64,000 nucleotides of DNA, taken from contig JAQMWT010000484.1 of NCBI GenBank assembly GCA_029834535.1, forward strand, positions 1-64,000. The letters run 5' to 3'. The DNA comes from Chrysophaeum taylorii (Eukaryota > Sar > Pelagophyceae > Pelagomonadales > Pelagomonadaceae). The translations under genes were made by a program, and so were the position numbers. Position 1 is the stretch's first letter, and each line of letters opens with the position of its first letter. Positions 20,327-32,700 of this stretch are shown here, piece after piece. The notes beneath the pieces were generated by a model. The model was not told the DNA's origin, searched no databases, and was given only the letters and a program-made list of their open reading frames with translations.

Positions 20327-21682
20327 TGACTATGCATTCTACGACTACGACCATTCCTCCGTCCCCACTCGAGTCACCACTCAAGCAACCACCCACCTCC
20401 TTTCTCCAAGTTCCAATGCACCTCAGTCTGAGCTCCAACGCGAGTTGGCCACAACTACGGCTGCATTCGGCTCCTAAACCGCTGAATTGGCCGCAACTAA
20501 GGCCGTGCTCATTCGCAAGGATGACGCTTTGTCCTCCTCAGCCAACAAACTCACCACCACCGACGCCGCCCTGGCTTTCGCCACTGCCCAGCTCGCCATC
20601 CAATCCGACGAACTGGTCTCCACCCAAGCCGAACACCATCTGACCCACACCCAGCTCAAGGCACTCGAAACTGCCCACGCTGACATCCGCAGCTCCCACC
20701 TTGAAACCAACGCCGCCCTTCAAACCACTCTTACCTCATTGGATGCCACTCACCCCACCCAAGATGCTGCATCGCATCTTTCACCTCCTTTCCCCATCCA
20801 CAACCAACCTTCATGCCCTTCCAAACCAACCTCCAATGCCTCTCCCCCGATTCTCCCCGAGTATCATCACCACCTCCACGGATGCCCCGGACCTGGTTCT
20901 CCTGGTTCACCACCCACTCCGTCTCTCTGTTCTCCACATCCCGCCATCTCTGGCCCCTCCTCCTCTGCCACATCACTCTTCGCCTCTTTGGCACCCCCTG
21001 AACCCCTTTGCACCCACTCGCCTTATCAGCTACCTGGTTCATTCCAACTCGACCACATCCCCGCGTCCGAGTTGCGAGGGCGTACATTCAACACCGGCGA
21101 CCGTACCCCTACCACCAGCGACGATCACCACGTGCAAAGTCCCGCCAAGAATCAAGACCACCCACATCAAGAGTCGACAAGTTCCAAACTATCAAAAGAC
21201 AGCCCTTTGCCGGATGGTCATGCTCACCATCATGCTGCCGAGACATGCATAAGGGCTTCTTCTCTCTTCGGGCACAACGGCCCAGGAAGCAATCTTGTCG
21301 AAGAAACACCAAGCCATCTCGATCCCACTTTCGACAAGTCAAAGACCAAGACACCTCGAGATGTTCCCGAGTATTATGCCTACATTGACTATAGCAACCA
21401 CACCCAAGAACCTAAGGCTCCGCCGTATTCCATGCACCGGGCACAAGAGCCGCAGGCCACTGACAACATCCCCTCCGATTCAGTCCCCTGGTATGATGCA
21501 TACAGCGAAGTAGCAATACCCACTTCACAAGTCTCGAAGGTGGTCTCCTCGACCATTCCAGATCAGCCGCCTGATCCAAGCACCATCAATGCCCCTGCAA
21601 TGCCGTATCCACAAGGACAAGACACGCTGTCAACGGTCCAACGGTCACACCATACTCGCAGGCACTCACCGCACCTGCAGGT

Positions 21683-22044
21683 GACTAACTAACTAACTTC
21701 AGACCTCTCCCGAGCATGGGAGCCAGGCCGGACCGACAGGAGCCAGTCTGGAATCACGGGCCTGTAGACGAGGAGCGCCGAAAGGTCGGTCGGCGGAGAG
21801 TGACCATCAAGCTTGTCGCCATGCGACGAGGAGACCGCGATGTGACTGACAACCAACTCGTCGATAACCTTCCGTCTGCGCCCCCCGGCCATACCCCGTC
21901 CCACTGCGAACGTTCCGGCTGCCAACCGGCCCGCCCGGGAGGCGAATAGGTGCCAACCTACGCCGGGAGGGCGGATGCCCTCGCAAGGCTCAGGATTCAT
22001 GAGGCACCGTCCTCCATCGCAACCGCAGTCGGCGATCAGGGTAA
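21683..22044 (-). mobile_element. Complete SINE-like retroposon, 362 bp, 12-bp target duplication
   Basis: Perfect 12-bp duplications (GCACCTGCAGGT at 21671-21682 and 22045-22056) bracket a 362-bp insert lying on the minus strand. Its 3' end is GCTCGGGAGAGGTCTGAAG followed by TTAG repeats. About 75 bp at this end matches the 3' end of the LINE fragment at 46998-47852, so it can use that LINE's machinery. No protein is encoded. A polymerase III-type head could not be confirmed by eye: the 5' end (TTACCCTGATCGCCGACTG) does not give a clear tRNA fold. Confidence 0.8.
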
Positions 22045-25000
22045 GCACCTGCAGGTATCAGCTCAGATTCACCACGCACTCCCGCCTTGTTCGATATCTC
22101 TCGATCAGCAGCTCCCGATCACTTCGAAGCTGGTTCCGCCTCGCCGCCTCCCCTCCTCGAAGACAGGCGCGCACTGCCGCTCACCGGCGCTTGCTGCTGC
22201 ACCCACCATCCACCTTCTCGGTCGGATGCACTGGATGACACTGCTCAGCAGGTTGCATGGTCCCATCTGCGACCACCATGTAACGATTTGATGGATGTCT
22301 TCGCACGAGCACCAGTCGCAGCACCTGATCACCCGCTCCCCAACTTTCGGTCAGAGGACGCAATCCTTTCGGCTGCCGATCCTATTGTCTCACCGCGACC
22401 AAGCCTCTGGAAACCTTTCCCCATGGCTGCAGTAACAGACACAGATTTCGAGAGTTCTGAACGACCCGATCAGCCGCAAACTATACACGATTCCATTGTG
22501 ACCACTTCGGTCCTGTGTGTCCCCTTGCATAGCTCTCTTCTGGACGCCACACACTTGCGCTGCCTCTGGAAAATCGATGTTGCGCTCTCAGGAAACATTC
22601 TCCGCGCACTATGCACAGACTCTCTTCAACTGAACCACTTCTGTAAGCATTTTCGCATCACTGGAATGCACGACAAACGTTCCACGCCAGCTGCCGGCTC
22701 CACCACAAACATGCACCCAAGTCACGTACGTTGCCTCCCTCAAAAAAGCGTCTTATCGCTCAGCACGTCACTCCTCATTTGAGGACGCATGTCACATGCC
22801 CGCACCTTCGAATGCTCTACACGCCTAAGGGCAACCCTGGTCAATACGGCACTCACCGCTCTGGTCCCAGCATCTCCGCTATTGAGGATGCACCCAGCAG
22901 GACTGACCCTTACATCGCCTTTGGTTCAACTGCACTCTCTTTCGGCGACCCCTCTTTTCGAATTCCGGCACTGGACCCCAAGCATTCCAGGCCGGATACT
23001 CTCCACCACGGGATCTCAGCTCACGCGCCCATCTGCCCTACCTAGCAGACAGGTCAGCCGTGAGCCACACCCCTTTTGGCACTGACTTCGGACCACCCGC
23101 ATCACGCGCTTTCGCTCTTGGAGCATGACACGCTTTTCGATGCTCTCCGCGTCACCGCATCTAACACCACGACACTCGTCATTTCCACCGACGCTCCGCG
23201 CCGCAACGTATCTCACGACCTTCAGATCACCAACCTAAGTCGCTCGCGCCCGCACCACGTCGCGCACGCCTTACGAGGGCGTATTTCAATTGGTGACCTC
23301 ACAGGTCTTTCGATGCATTTCCGACGTCCGACTTTGAACTTGCGAGTTACTTTATGGCAATCCCCAATGCCAAGACGCTTGACGCTGCGCAATCATGTCT
23401 CTGGAACTCCAAAACAACAGAAACTGCCAGACAAGAGAGCACTCAGCTCTCAACAGCTGCTCAACAGCTACTTAAAGTCTCGCACATAGCAACGAGTACT
23501 ATCTCGCAGTCTCTATTGGACGACAAGACGAAAGATAAGACCACAACGGCCAGCTACACCAGCCCGCTCATTGATGTAGCAGACGAGACAACGCAAACCA
23601 ACTGCACAGCACAGTTCCAGACTATGCAGACGATGATGCTCAGGTCCAACGCTCAATTACTCGACCACGCAAACGTTCTGTCACCTGACCTTGCACTGCT
23701 ACTGGCTCCTGTCTCATTCATAGCTGGCGCACCCCATCCGATGGACCAATCCTTAAGATATGTCCCGCTCGCAGAAGCACCACCAAAGGACACAAGGTAC
23801 ATCATGAAGACTCAGGTAAGCGCACCACGGTCATGTGCACAAGCTCGTTGCGCCTATCCGATCACGACGAGACGAAGCTACAGCTTGCTTGACCCCTTCG
23901 CCTCTGGAAGACAAAGGCCGCCTCTCAGCCCCCCAGGCACCTGACCCTTCCCTGTCGCTGCAATCCGTATTATCACAGACGATCTCGCCTCCCTGCACGA
24001 CTGCAGATCAGGCACAAGCCAATGTCAGCACTCTGCAGAGTTATGCGCACCCGCTGGAATCTTACCAGCACGGCTACCTCAGTCAGTCAGGTCACTCCAC
24101 CACCTCGGTCTCCCCTGACACCAGGTCGACGTATCGCTCATTCGCGACCACCTCAAGTCATCTAATGGACGACTATGATCTCGAGCAAGAACTCACTGAA
24201 ACGCTTGAGTCATACCCAAGAAGGAATCCTACTTTGGAGTCACCTCGGCCACTCCCACAGGAACTTTGGCCACCAGACGCCACCCATGTGCTCATGGTTT
24301 CTCCATTGGTTTCCTCCAAAGCATTTGACTGCGGCAGAGACAAAATGAAACCTCCCCATGCGACTATAACCGCATTCTAGTTTGGGACACAAGCATTTAC
24401 TTCATGTCATTTGTTTACGCCCATAGTACCGCGACACACGGCAACCAAGATGGAAGTGGACTGTGTTCAACCCTCATCTCTGAGCGCCCCCCCCGACATG
24501 CTGCTCCCGGCACTACTAGCCAGTCCCATCACGTTTGATTTAGCTCCCATCGCTTTGTATGACGTCATATGTCATATTCCGATTAAAGCCCAGACACCGC
24601 ACAGGCTACAATGCACTCGCGACGACACGCTCACCGCCCCTCTCGGTTTAGACTACGAACATTGCGCCATACCCCCGGTACACTCACAGTCAACTGAGAC
24701 GCACGCTCGCTTGTCGCTCAGTACGATGCCCAAACACCTTTCGATTCATGATACGCAGAACACTGTCGTCTTAGCCACCGCTGAAGCGCCTCCTCCGACC
24801 GCCGCCCGGCTCTGCGCTCGTTTCGCAATCATGGTCTCTCGGTCTCACCGGCAATTCGAAGATTCCACCCAGTTCGAATTACGAGGGCGCATTAGTATTC
24901 CACCGACGACAAGATTCGTTTCGATTCGTATCAGTCATGCCTCCTATGGCTACTCTGGCTACATCGGAACTCAATTCAAGGCACGTACGGAAGTCCCTCT

Positions 25001-27216
25001 TTCTAAGGACCTCTGTCACACGCCAAGACCTGATGAGTATTCGTCGTTCCTCCCTGCTTCAACGCGACTCCCGACGATCAAATCCCCGACGATTTGTGAT
25101 GACACAAAGTTCCGTCATCAATGCAATTCAGAGCCTCCCACGCTCTTCCGTCAATCTCTCGCAGGTCAGACCTCTCAAGTTTCAGCATTCCACCCTCGCT
25201 CGATTTTATCAAGCATGCTGCCATATGCAAACGAAGTTCAGTCACGCCAACGACACACTTCGCAGTTATCGCTAGTCTCGCGCAATAAATGCCCGCCACC
25301 AAATGATAGCCGCACGCAGAGTCCTTTCTTTACTCGCCTCTCTTCACGTCCCTCCCAGCACTATGCTTGACGTTGAAGCTCTGCACCACTATGGTTCGAT
25401 TACAGCACAACTTCACGCGAAATCCTTGTCCAGTTCTGATCATATCTCGCATCTATCGACATTGTTATCGAAATCATGCTTCGGACACAGCTCAGACAGC
25501 ACTAGCGTATTACGCTCTTATGACGCACTCGGTTCGCTCCTCTCCGTTCGCACTGCAGTTTCCATCTTGCAGAACTCTGAGCCCAACAGCCGCCATTACG
25601 TTTCGCACCCAGTCGACGCTTTCCGTAGCACCCGCGAGGATAACTCCCAATCTCCACAGTTTGGAGACGCGCTCTGCTCTAAGCATTCCACCAAATGTCA
25701 CTGCCGCACACCGCTATTCCCACCCAGTTGTGTTACGAATCAAGGGAAGTTAACTGCCCTGCCTACCTACTTCTTCATTCCCGCACACTCGCTGCTAGCC
25801 ACAGTCTCACATGACTCATTGCCGGACAGTTCTCGCATTATGGACAGGACCTCACATCATGTTCATTCTTCGGACATCCCCCGTCCACAGATCAATCCTC
25901 TCTTGAAACGTACGCTCCCTACACGTTGTAAACTGTACAGCTCTCGCATATCGACAACACCCTTCTGTCGAATGTCTCCGCTTTCAGTCACTGCACGATT
26001 CACCAGGGATGCACCACGCATTCTGGTGAAAACGCTTCGTTTGATTCTGATGTCAACGACTCCGGACATGAAATGAATGGATCAGTCGATTGTCACAGTT
26101 CAGGATCACTTTGCAACATAGAACACGAAAGATGCGACTTTGACCATACCTTCGATGTCAACTCTCCCCCTAGCACGGACACTATCTTCAAGCAGTCCAT
26201 CGCCTTCAAGCATTCTCTTCTGTTACCCAACTCTTCTGCATTTTCTGCACAGGGTACCGACTCGTCAGCACAGGACAGACGCCTGTATCCACCATCATAC
26301 GCGATACACTCGCAAACCTCAGTCTCCGCCCAATCATCTTTCGATGATAGCCACTGGCGACATATACGAGACTACGAACCCAAAGCTACAGCAAATTTAG
26401 AGTTTTCATATTTATGGCCAACCCCAGACGACTTTATAAAGATATCACCATCGCACTACGATTACACCCACATCATTTTAGACGCTCATAACCTAGCTTC
26501 AGCTGTCCCACGCTACACTCAGGACGACAGCTTTGACACGTATGTGACAGGCAATTCTGGTTCCCTCATCTTCCAGAAACAGCTCCGCCTTATTCGCTTT
26601 CATTACGACGATTACCTTACCATGTCGAAACCGATTTGGTTACATGGTCATATCTCTTCATGGGATCGCGCTAGCACTCCGTCATGTCTTCAAATCTTTA
26701 CTAGCCCAACATTAGCCACAATAGCATCTCATCCATACGGCCACTCTCATTATTCGCCTTTCGATCACCCATTGGTCTGCTGCACAATTCCCGACTGCCT
26801 GACCCATGATCCCTTCTGTTGTTATTCGTTAGACCCCCCGCTCTACTCAGATGCTCCCCCAGACACTTAGGAGTTATCCACCGACACACACCGTCCCCTA
26901 CCTCATGAGCCACCGAGCAAGATGATGATGTGATCTCTCGCACAACATTCGCCATACTTCATCGTTAGCCTACTTAGTATCTTCCTCCACTTTTCTTCTT
27001 ACTCACGATCGATGTTTTCTCCTTTCTTTGATCTTCCGCTCTTTCACCTTTCTCACTTCACACACTACCTGCGTTTCGTTTTCCTCTATCTCTTTCGTGC
27101 ACTTCGCACACTTTCCTTCAACGCCTCCTCACGACTCGACATAAATTTGTCCTTCGCCAGACATTTGTTTTGTTTGTCCCAGATTTCGCTCATCACCGAG
27201 TTCAATCTGCGAGGGC

Positions 27217-27285
27217 GTAGAGATAGAAAATTCCATTTAGTGTTAGAAACTCTCCCCCACATCATTCACACTTACAACCACTAAT
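27217..27285 (+). repeat. Right copy of the 8.4-kb-spaced direct repeat
   Basis: This matches 18825-18890. It begins GTAGAGATAGAAAATTCCAT and ends TTACAACCACTAA. The repeat is preceded by a CTGCGAGGGC word that recurs inside the bracketed region. Confidence 0.7.
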
Positions 27286-27399
27286 GTGAGGAAGCTATGA
27301 CACTTACCCCTGCACGACGTATCACCACGTATCCAGTATCCCTACGTCTTTCTCTTATCGCTAGTCTAACGCTTCATTCCAGTCGTAACATGGTAGCAG

Positions 27400-28609
27400 G
27401 TGTTCGTTTCGATCGAACGACCTCTGGGTTATGAGCTTGTCGCAATTGGTGGCTTTATTTGGAACGCTTCCTTCTCAATGATTGTGGCTTCGTCCGCGGA
27501 TCTGGTGACACTTGCCACTACAAGCTCGTGCTCAATTCTACCGTTGTCCTGCGTCTCGTTCTTGTCGTTGATGATCTTCTTGTGGCGCACCCTCGTCATT
27601 GCATTGGCCATTACCAAGCCTTTTTCCTCCGTTTCCGCGCTTTCACTGACGTCAATGAGCTTGATCTCACCTCTTACGTTGGTCTTCGCATTTCGCGTGA
27701 TCGCTCTCAGAAAACCCTCACTTTTGACCAATCTCGTGCTATCCGCGAAATCCTTACCGAACATCGCTTCATCATCAGTAAACCTGAACTAACTCCAGCT
27801 CCCAAAGGCCTTCATCTTTCTGCGGCAGATTGTCCTGCTCCTGGTTCTCCAGATCACATCTTCATGGCGCGCATCCCTTTTCGCCGTATTGTTGGCTGTG
27901 TCCTCTTCATCTCCATCATGACTCGCCCTGATATCACTTGGTCCGTCAATCAGTGTGCGCGTTCTTCCCACAATCCTGGTAAACCCCACTGGCACGCTTT
28001 ATCCCACACTGCGTTATCTCAACGGTTCTCAGGATCTTGCCCTTATTCTTGGTCGCGATTCTACCCTTCGTCTCTGTGGTTATTCCGACTCCAGCTGGGC
28101 CGAAGACCTTGACGACCGCCACTCTACAACTGGTTTTTGTTTTCTCCTTGCTGGCTCTATGATAGCCTACTGCTCCCGCTCGCAGTACTTACTTCCTCGC
28201 TCTTCTTTTGAGCTGAATTGCTCGCTCTTTACGCTGCTACTGCTGAACTCTCTCGGCTTCTCAAACTTTTGATGACTTTGATCTCCCTCGTCACACGGTC
28301 CCAATGTATGTCGATAATAGCACCACCGTCACTCAAGTCCGTCTCCAATGTCTCACACGGCGCACCCGCCATATTGACATTCGCTTTTATAGTACCGCCG
28401 AATATCATCGCAACCACATCATTGATCTCCAACACATTCCCCGCCTTCACAATCTTAGCGATATTTTCACCCGCAGTACGGAAGCTCCTTCCTTCCTCCG
28501 GCTTCGTGCTCTTTACCTCACTTCGTGATCTTCGCCCTGATCTCTGTTGTTTCTTTCTTTTCACAATGCCTCTATTGACGTCTTTAAATGTCGACTGCTA
28601 AGAGGGGGG
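27400..28609 (+). mobile_element. Ty1/copia fossil: RT end and RNase H, polypurine tract
   Basis: This is a plus-strand remnant of a copia element distinct from copies A-D. It holds the last part of reverse transcriptase (with the VDDLLV catalytic motif), the RNase H domain (YSDSSWAEDLDDR, STTGFCFLLAGS) and the usual C-terminal end. The polypurine tract is at about 28600-28609. The gag, protease and integrase parts are not recognised next to it, unless the 19.2-27.2 kb region is its front. It is broken in several places and looks old. Confidence 0.75.
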
Positions 28610-28935
28610 TGTGTGTGGGGAGCATGAAGGATGTGGGTGGGTTTGTGGGGTATGAGGGATGTGCCTGACGGGCGGAGATAAGTACGCGGGACCTAGTCGG
28701 GGTCATCGCCGAGGCGTGGGGCAGGCGAAGAGAGGACGGGCCCGCCCGTAGGTCGTACGCATGCTGCCGCCGGACGTATGTGCGACGAAGGGTGACGTCC
28801 TGCTGGGATCGGGCGGCCTGGGTGGGGTTCCCCGAGGCGGCGACATGGGTGAGGGCGGCGAGGGCACAGCGAGCCCGGCCTAATGCGTTGGCGATCCCCC
28901 ACTCACGGTAGATGTGGCGAGTTTGTGGGGTTTGT
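28610..28935 (+). mobile_element. LTR remnant of the preceding copia fossil
   Basis: This starts TGTGTGTGGGG right after the polypurine tract. It contains the block CGGGCGGAGATAAGTACGCG and GGGTCATCGCCGAGG, found again (minus strand) at 15071-15180 and, in part, 55980-56153. Its right end is hidden by the Helitron-type unit from about 28938. Confidence 0.6.
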
Positions 28936-28937
28936 CC

Positions 28938-29742
28938 CCCGGTTTAGGGTAAGGATCATGTAGGCCCACGAGCCACACATTGATCCTCCAAGCCGTCTAC
29001 GGCGACCTCGCAGACTATTTCCACGACCCGCGGCGGCTCTTTCAGCGCGCCATTCTCACGCCCCGTCGAAACGATGTTGTCGATGCTGACAACGCGCGCA
29101 TGACCGCGGCCTTTTTTTCCCGGAGACGAGGCGTCGGAGTTCTTTTCGGCCGACTAGGTTGGGTCGGAAGACGACGCCTCGATCTTTACAGTAGTTTTCA
29201 ACTCCCTGACAACCAACGGCATGCTGACTTTGATCGCGAGCTTAAAGTCTTCGCAACCTCGACCCGTCGCACGGCCACTGCAACGGTACCAGATACATGA
29301 TTGATCGTGTCGTTGTCACCGAGGCTCCTCCAACCTGTATCCCTTAAGGCCCGCCTACGCCAAACGATCAACAAGAGCCAGGGCCAGACGCCCCGCGAGG
29401 TCCGCGTCCTCTTGCCCACAAGCCCGTCTTCTGTCACGTCCAGCTCTACGTGGCTCTCTGTCGATCGGCAACCACGAGAATATGCTCTTCTGAGTCGACG
29501 ACACGAGAATATACTCTTCTGAGTCGACGACTCCACCCTACCCCACACGTGCTCCGCAATACCGATAAGCCCCCTCCCGGCGTCTACACGCGCACTGTAG
29601 GTGAACTTACTGGGACCAGGGGAACTTACTGGGGTTTGAGATTGGGACTAGGTGAACTTACTGACCAGGTGAACTTACTGGGACCAGGTGAACTTACTGG
29701 GGTTAGAGATTGGGACTAGGTGAACTTACTGGCCCGCACTTG
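28938..29742 (+). mobile_element. Helitron-type unit H7
   Basis: This is a dispersed copy of the array unit between two copia fossils. Its 5' terminus is missing or altered. The CGGTTTAGGGTAAGGATCA block is present, then helicase remnants (RAILTPRRNDVVDADNAR near 29050; TINKSQGQTPREVRVLL near 29370). A shortened minisatellite ends GCACTTG at 29742. It replaces the front (5' LTR and first gag part) of copia copy A. Confidence 0.75.
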
Positions 29743-32700
29743 TCTCAACCAAAGCCAAAGTTACTACTTACAAACACGCTGGATTTAGCAGACAAAAGTC
29801 TGACTCAAACTGCTAACACACTCGCCTTAATCACTGCGTCTCAACCTGGTACATCTACATTCAATGCTAGACGCTTGCGTAACTCTAATGATGCTCGCCA
29901 ACCTTTCTCTCGCAGCGATTTATCATACTACCGTTCTGGTGATTCTTATGTCACCAAGAAAACTACAGGACAGTCCCATGATCGCCCAATTTACCCCCGC
30001 ACTTTTGACAGGTCCTCTCGGTCTAACATGAAATTATTAGATCGAACAAATCACACCTTAAACACCCTGCGAGAGCAGTGTAGCGAACTTATGAAGCATG
30101 TGACAGATAATGATACCACGGTTCAGCTACAACAGAATATCAACAAGTTATTTGAGACTCTATTACAATCAGCTGACATTCCGTCAACGACATCTACAGA
30201 GGACAACAGTAACTTACTTCGTCTAAACGAACAACTCATGTTTGCAGAAGACATCTTTTATGATGTAGACGTTCGCCTATCCTCGACCGAAAAGTCGTTA
30301 AACTACGTGGAGCCACAACATCATACTGTTGCTACTGCTCCCAACCCAAAGTCAACTCCTCCTACTACAGACACGAAGAATGCCCCCAACACACAGGGTA
30401 ATCCCTCCAATATTGTGCCTAACTTCTTTACTGCTTCCGCCATCTCGGCTTTACCACCAGCGTTACTGTCCTCGCTATCTTCACAGGTCCAATTTGCCCT
30501 CAACCAACCACAAGCCGAAACCAAAAGGGATGCCGATCATACTTCGCTATCGTCATTTGATGAAAAGCACGGCATGGCTGATGAGGCTGACGAACCATCA
30601 CCACCTGTTCAGCCGATTATTATTCCAACGCATCTGTTATTGCTGGAGAACTTCTTCACAGCCAACCTCTCCACTACTTGCCCACATTCGGAAAACGCCT
30701 TCCTCACCAACTACATGAAGGTAAACAGTGTCCCTCCACATTGTACCTTTCTATATTTTGACTCTTGTGCTACCATATCATTGATGTCCACTTACGATTT
30801 TGCAATACCCAATCATATTATTCCACTGGACTCCAAATACGCGCCGATTGTTATTCAAACCGCCACTGGACAACAACGTGCCACACATATGATGTTAACG
30901 CGTAACATCGTTGTTCCCCTACCAGATCATCCACAAGTTGGCTATGTTAAGATCGACTTCGCTTTATGTCTTCCGCCAGTGCACGACCGACATCTCGCTA
31001 TCCTGAGCATGCTCGAGTGGAACCAGACGAACCTGACCACTGTGTTCAATGATCGAGCTGAGCCAAAGCTCAGCGCTGTCACGAGCCGCATAGACAAAGA
31101 TGTACGTATTCCCATACACTACATAGCAGCTAATTTACCTGCTCTCCCTTGTCTCACCTACAACATCGCTCGCGACAAACAACTCGAACTTCGTTCCCTT
31201 GCATTTCCGCTCAAGCGATACCATGAAAACAGGGATCTACCGGCATACTACAACTACCTAATCAAAAGAGTTTTACCAGATCGCCCGTGGATTCGCCCTC
31301 TGGTTCTCAATCTTCGGAAACAGAACATGTTTGTTCAGCAAAACACACAACCATTAACCTGATTACTTTCCCGCCCAGTGTTTCTCTCACAAGAGCCCAA
31401 TCTCCGCAAACCCTCTGTCATGTTACTTTGTTCTGGGTTGTCAACACCGGCGTTCCTGTCTCAAGCCACTAATGACTTAGGCTTAAATATCAATGTAAAA
31501 GTTGTTGTTGAGTCTGATGATACGCTTGTTCGTATGTTACGCCACCGTTTTCCTACTGTATTATTATTGAATCTCTCCCCGCCTTTATTAACCATCTTCA
31601 CCTAATTTTACCAGAGGAAAGGCGCCAATTCTATTGTGATATAATTGAGATTACACCTCCCTGCACGAACAGGAGTCTACTAAAGCAGCATAAGACAGAA
31701 GACTTACACAGCCTGCTGGACGATTCTCTTTTCGACAGCATGCTGTCTGTCATCAAGTTACTCCAGCCCTTGGTACTACTGGCTGAGATGACACCTCCGC
31801 ATAAGTACTGTCTGTCATCAAGACCACATTACAGTGGCCAATCTTATCCATACTACACTCGATTACTGTGTCGATGTTGTTGATAGGTTCCCGACCTACC
31901 TCTGTGGCGACTACCAATCTAGAGAAATATGGATATGCATCGCACGCAGGTATTCTACTGGACCAATTAAATTAGTGTCGTGGCCTATCCTCCATCCACG
32001 CTCCTTCCTAAAGATCGTGGATGATCTACAAGCTATTCCCAAGCGCCTTTGGCTACCTAAACACGTATCCAAAGACTGGATTCGGGTGTTCCCCGATCCT
32101 CCATATATCCCCGTTCCTAAAACGTTTGCACCTTACTCTCGCACAGGTTCTGTTCAGCTTACTATGGCTGACCTTGAATCCCTCAATATGTTACTGCGTC
32201 GCCTTCACTCACAACAGGCTCACGAGCAACGTACTCACTCTGTTCAATCCGAGTGTACTTATCATCAGCTGTGCTTTAAACGCTCCTCTATGGAGCCGCT
32301 ACCTAATGCAACCTACCCTATACACGTCAAGGTTTTTACAATCCTCTATAACTTGTTTTCCAGATTACACACTTACTCGCCCACTCCGGTGTCCTATTAC
32401 ATAACCGTTTTCGAAACTAACCAACCGTCACACAGGTTACTACTTACAACCTCATCAACATCACACAACTCCCACTTCTTAACTGGTGGCCACAACTCTG
32501 ACGGCAACCTCACCATAGAGAACGCCACCACCAAATATCATGCTTCCATTGACGCTTTTGGAAGCACGTACACATTCACCGCTTCCGACATCCCCCGCGA
32601 TCTGGACAGGTCCATATATTTGGAGCCGTTTATGGGTTACTTGTGGATAGTCCGAGCCCTCCCCCAAGTTGCCTCCGCTGCCACCTATGGCACCGCCATA

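Larger units (their letters stand above)
19200..27216 (+). other. Unresolved 8-kb Pro/Ser/Thr-rich coding-like region (element remnant)
   Basis: The plus strand has a succession of open stretches rich in Pro, Ser, Thr and His, but no single long frame. Recognisable pieces are a charged coiled-coil start (MQQFNADFYDQFVADYQRR, 19358), Pro-rich stretches, and a second coiled coil of about 100 residues (ELAATKAVLIRKDDALSS onward, 20487-20760). A Tyr/Asp-rich final segment ends at 26870. No protease, integrase or RT motif was seen inside it. An RT-RNase H remnant of a copia element begins 180 bp further on, so this may be the 5' part of a large LTR-type element. That link is inferred. The region is broken in many places and looks old. 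Confidence 0.4.

Noticed and set aside
27370-27400. ATGGTAGCAGG as a copia primer-binding site
   Set aside because: It resembles the initiator-Met type only loosely and lies just before RT sequence, where a primer-binding site would make no sense.
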